NCBI GenBank assembly: GCA_947494435.1
Contig: CANLUY010000001.1
Location: forward strand, 1,168,001 to 1,232,000
Reading direction: 5' to 3'
Source of the DNA: an uncultured Litoreibacter sp.
GTDB lineage: Bacteria > Pseudomonadota > Alphaproteobacteria > Rhodobacterales > Rhodobacteraceae
DNA length: 64,000 nucleotides
Of this stretch, positions 62,656 to 64,000 are shown piece after piece. Positions within the stretch are counted from its first letter, which is position 1. Every line of letters begins with the position of its first letter. The translations under genes were made by a program, and so were the position numbers. The notes beneath the pieces are model-generated. The model saw nothing but the letters and a program-made list of their open reading frames with translations, was not told the origin of the DNA and did not search any database.

Positions 62656-63954
62656 GTGGCTAAATCGTCAAAACCTTCGCCACGTAAGAAGACCTCGTCT
62701 TCGAAGCAAAAAGCGGCCGTTTCCGATGCCGAAATTGTGGATGACGCAAAAGATGCCGCTGGGAATGTAAAGCCGAGTGCTATCCCTGAGGTAGCGGGTT
62801 CTTCAGTAGATGTGCCTGAAGATCATGAGCCGATGGATTCGGAAGTCGACGATGTGGTCGCGAAAGAGCCTTCATCCGAAGCATCTCCGACGGAAGAAAA
62901 GACCGTGGTTGTTGAGGACAAGGGCGCAACTGATAGCGCATCGTCGCTTGAGGAAAGTGAGAGTTCCGAGCCTACTACCCAGACTTTAGTCGCGTCAGTG
63001 ACAACGCCCGCGCCTGCAGGCTTATTCCCATCCGTGATCGGCGGTGTCATCGCAGGTGCGCTGGGTTTTGGTGCCGCTATGTTAACTTTTCCTGACGGTT
63101 GGCGGGAGCAAGAGAATGCGGTTGTCACCAATCTACAGTCTCAGGTTGCTGAGCAGAGGGAGAACTTTTCTGACCTAAGTTCTCAGGTAGGTAATCTTGG
63201 CGACCGATTGGATACAGGTCTGGATACGTTGAAGACGCAGATGAGTGAACGTGCTCGTGCGGTGATCGCTGTCAGCGACAGACTCGACCGCCTGAGCGAG
63301 GGCGACGGCATCACAGCCTTGCCTGATGACGTGCAAATTCTGCTCAATGCGCAGAAAGAAAAGATCGCGGCCTTGTCTGAGGAGGTTGCAGGAATGGCTG
63401 CTGCGGCGAAAGCGCAAATGGATGCCGCCGCAGAACAACAAGAAACTGCAGAACAGGCAGAGGCTCGTGTAAAAGCGCGTGCTGCAATGCAGGACATTCG
63501 ATTGGCACTTGTAAGCGGCGCCCCGTTTGCAGAGTCCCTTGAAGATGTCTCATCGGCTGTCGAAGTTCCAGACGGCTTGCAAGCTGTTGCGGAAAATGGC
63601 GTGCCGACGCAAGCCGACATTCAGCAGGCTTATCCTGATGCAGCACGTGCGGCTCTCTCAAAAGGGATTCGAGAAGAAGCAGGTGACGATACGCAAAGCC
63701 GGATTAGTTTGTTTTTCAAAGATCAGCTTGGTGCAAGATCGCTGACGCCTCAGGAAGGCAACTCTGTTGACGCGATCCTGTCGCGAGCGGAGGCCGCCGT
63801 AAAGGCTGAAGACCTTGCTGGGGCGCTTAATGAGATTGAAAATTTGCCAGATGTTGCAAAAGCAGAATTTGCAGACTGGCAAGCAAGCGCGTCAGCGCGG
63901 ATGGCTGCGGTTGATGGTTTCGAAACTGTCTCCAACGCTTTGAACGGGAATTAG
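62656..63954 (+). CDS. Mitofilin (Mic60)-like inner-membrane protein
   Basis: 432 residues from the GTG at 62656, which has AAAGGA about 8 bases upstream; an ATG at 62647 abuts the same site. A long polar, acidic N-terminus (about 1-115, Glu/Asp/Ser-rich) precedes one membrane helix (about 121-143, LFPSVIGGVIAGALGFGAAM). A coiled coil (about 150-295) and a C-terminal mitofilin-like region (ALSKGIREEAGDDTQSRISL to the end) follow. Alphaproteobacterial Mic60 homologues bend inner membranes and sit between hemD and hemY, as here. Sequence identity is low, so the assignment leans on architecture and position. Confidence 0.8.
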   Translation: MAKSSKPSPRKKTSSSKQKAAVSDAEIVDDAKDAAGNVKPSAIPEVAGSSVDVPEDHEPMDSEVDDVVAKEPSSEASPTEEKTVVVEDKGATDSASSLEESESSEPTTQTLVASVTTPAPAGLFPSVIGGVIAGALGFGAAMLTFPDGWREQENAVVTNLQSQVAEQRENFSDLSSQVGNLGDRLDTGLDTLKTQMSERARAVIAVSDRLDRLSEGDGITALPDDVQILLNAQKEKIAALSEEVAGMAAAAKAQMDAAAEQQETAEQAEARVKARAAMQDIRLALVSGAPFAESLEDVSSAVEVPDGLQAVAENGVPTQADIQQAYPDAARAALSKGIREEAGDDTQSRISLFFKDQLGARSLTPQEGNSVDAILSRAEAAVKAEDLAGALNEIENLPDVAKAEFADWQASASARMAAVDGFETVSNALNGN

Positions 63955-63964
63955 GATACACGTT

Positions 63965-64000
63965 ATGCTTTGGTCTTTAGTCAAAATTCTCGTTTTTGTT
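63965..64000 (+). CDS. hemY: HemY N-terminal-domain protein, cut by the window end
   Basis: Only 12 codons are present (MLWSLVKILVF...), a hydrophobic start like that of alphaproteobacterial HemY tetratricopeptide proteins. Its position, 10 bases behind the Mic60-like gene, is where these genomes keep hemY. The call rests mainly on gene order. Confidence 0.55.
   Translation, partial: MLWSLVKILVFV

Noticed and set aside
1-64000. tRNA, rRNA, CRISPR, insertion sequence, prophage or replication origin
   Set aside because: No cloverleaf-like stretch, repeat array, transposase, integrase or origin-type cluster was seen. A dedicated RNA scan was not possible by eye, so a tRNA could still have been missed.

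Overview
The window looks like a piece of the main chromosome of a Rhodobacteraceae (Roseobacter-group) alphaproteobacterium. The evidence is the gene content and order: the regB-senC-regA redox regulon next to ahcY, the addBA recombination genes behind tsaE-amgK-murU, hemD followed by a mitofilin-like gene and hemY, Hint-domain surface proteins, and many 4-bp ATGA overlaps. I see no rRNA, tRNA, CRISPR array, insertion sequence or prophage gene. Almost all of it is dense housekeeping DNA with a few accessory patches.

Region by region. 1-8.5 kb: a LuxR/hydrolase regulator (possibly cut at the left edge), then the lysine/diaminopimelate genes dapD and dapE. They are separated by a CcdA/thioredoxin pair, a small unknown gene and two Hint-domain proteins, one of which lacks the Hint nucleophile. 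8.5-14 kb: RNase R, a lytic transglycosylase and the TypA GTPase. 14-17.7 kb: a five-gene minus-strand operon of largely unknown role (Tat-exported FAD oxidase, two membrane proteins, a small exported protein, a MOSC protein). 18-24.5 kb: YaaA, RecQ, an orphan TRAP solute receptor, RsmD with a ferredoxin-reductase-like flavoprotein, and a Prx5 peroxiredoxin. 24.5-30.3 kb: a minus-strand run of pterin dehydratase, acyltransferase, phosphodiesterase and RidA, then an orphan type I secretion pair. 30.5-34 kb: MlaA and MlaC, and a bifunctional penicillin-binding protein. 34-39.6 kb: glnK-amtB, the yqiJ/flotillin pair and a PhoD-like phosphatase.

39.7-52 kb is one long minus-strand block: regB, a kinase-less PAS protein, tsaE, amgK, murU, addB, addA and trxA. 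Reading away from regB are senC, regA and a small lipoprotein. 53.3-54 kb carries three very small overlapping genes, two of them only about 53 codons, divergent from a LysR regulator. 55-59 kb has a GNAT and an HD hydrolase, ahcY with a hairpin covering its ribosome binding site, an extensin-like protein and a DUF2853 protein. 59-64 kb has an EVE protein, gpsA and tsaD, diverging from hemD, the Mic60-like gene and the first codons of hemY.

The strongest leads for something undescribed are the three-microprotein operon opposite the LysR gene (53353-54002), the 14-17.7 kb exported flavoenzyme cluster, the Hint pair with one inactivated member, the PAS protein that stops where a kinase should begin, the ahcY leader hairpin, and a structured gene-free stretch at 59.2-59.34 kb that could be a small RNA. 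Start codons were adjusted wherever a Shine-Dalgarno match or family knowledge favoured an internal start. Names rest on recognising motifs by eye, with no database search.
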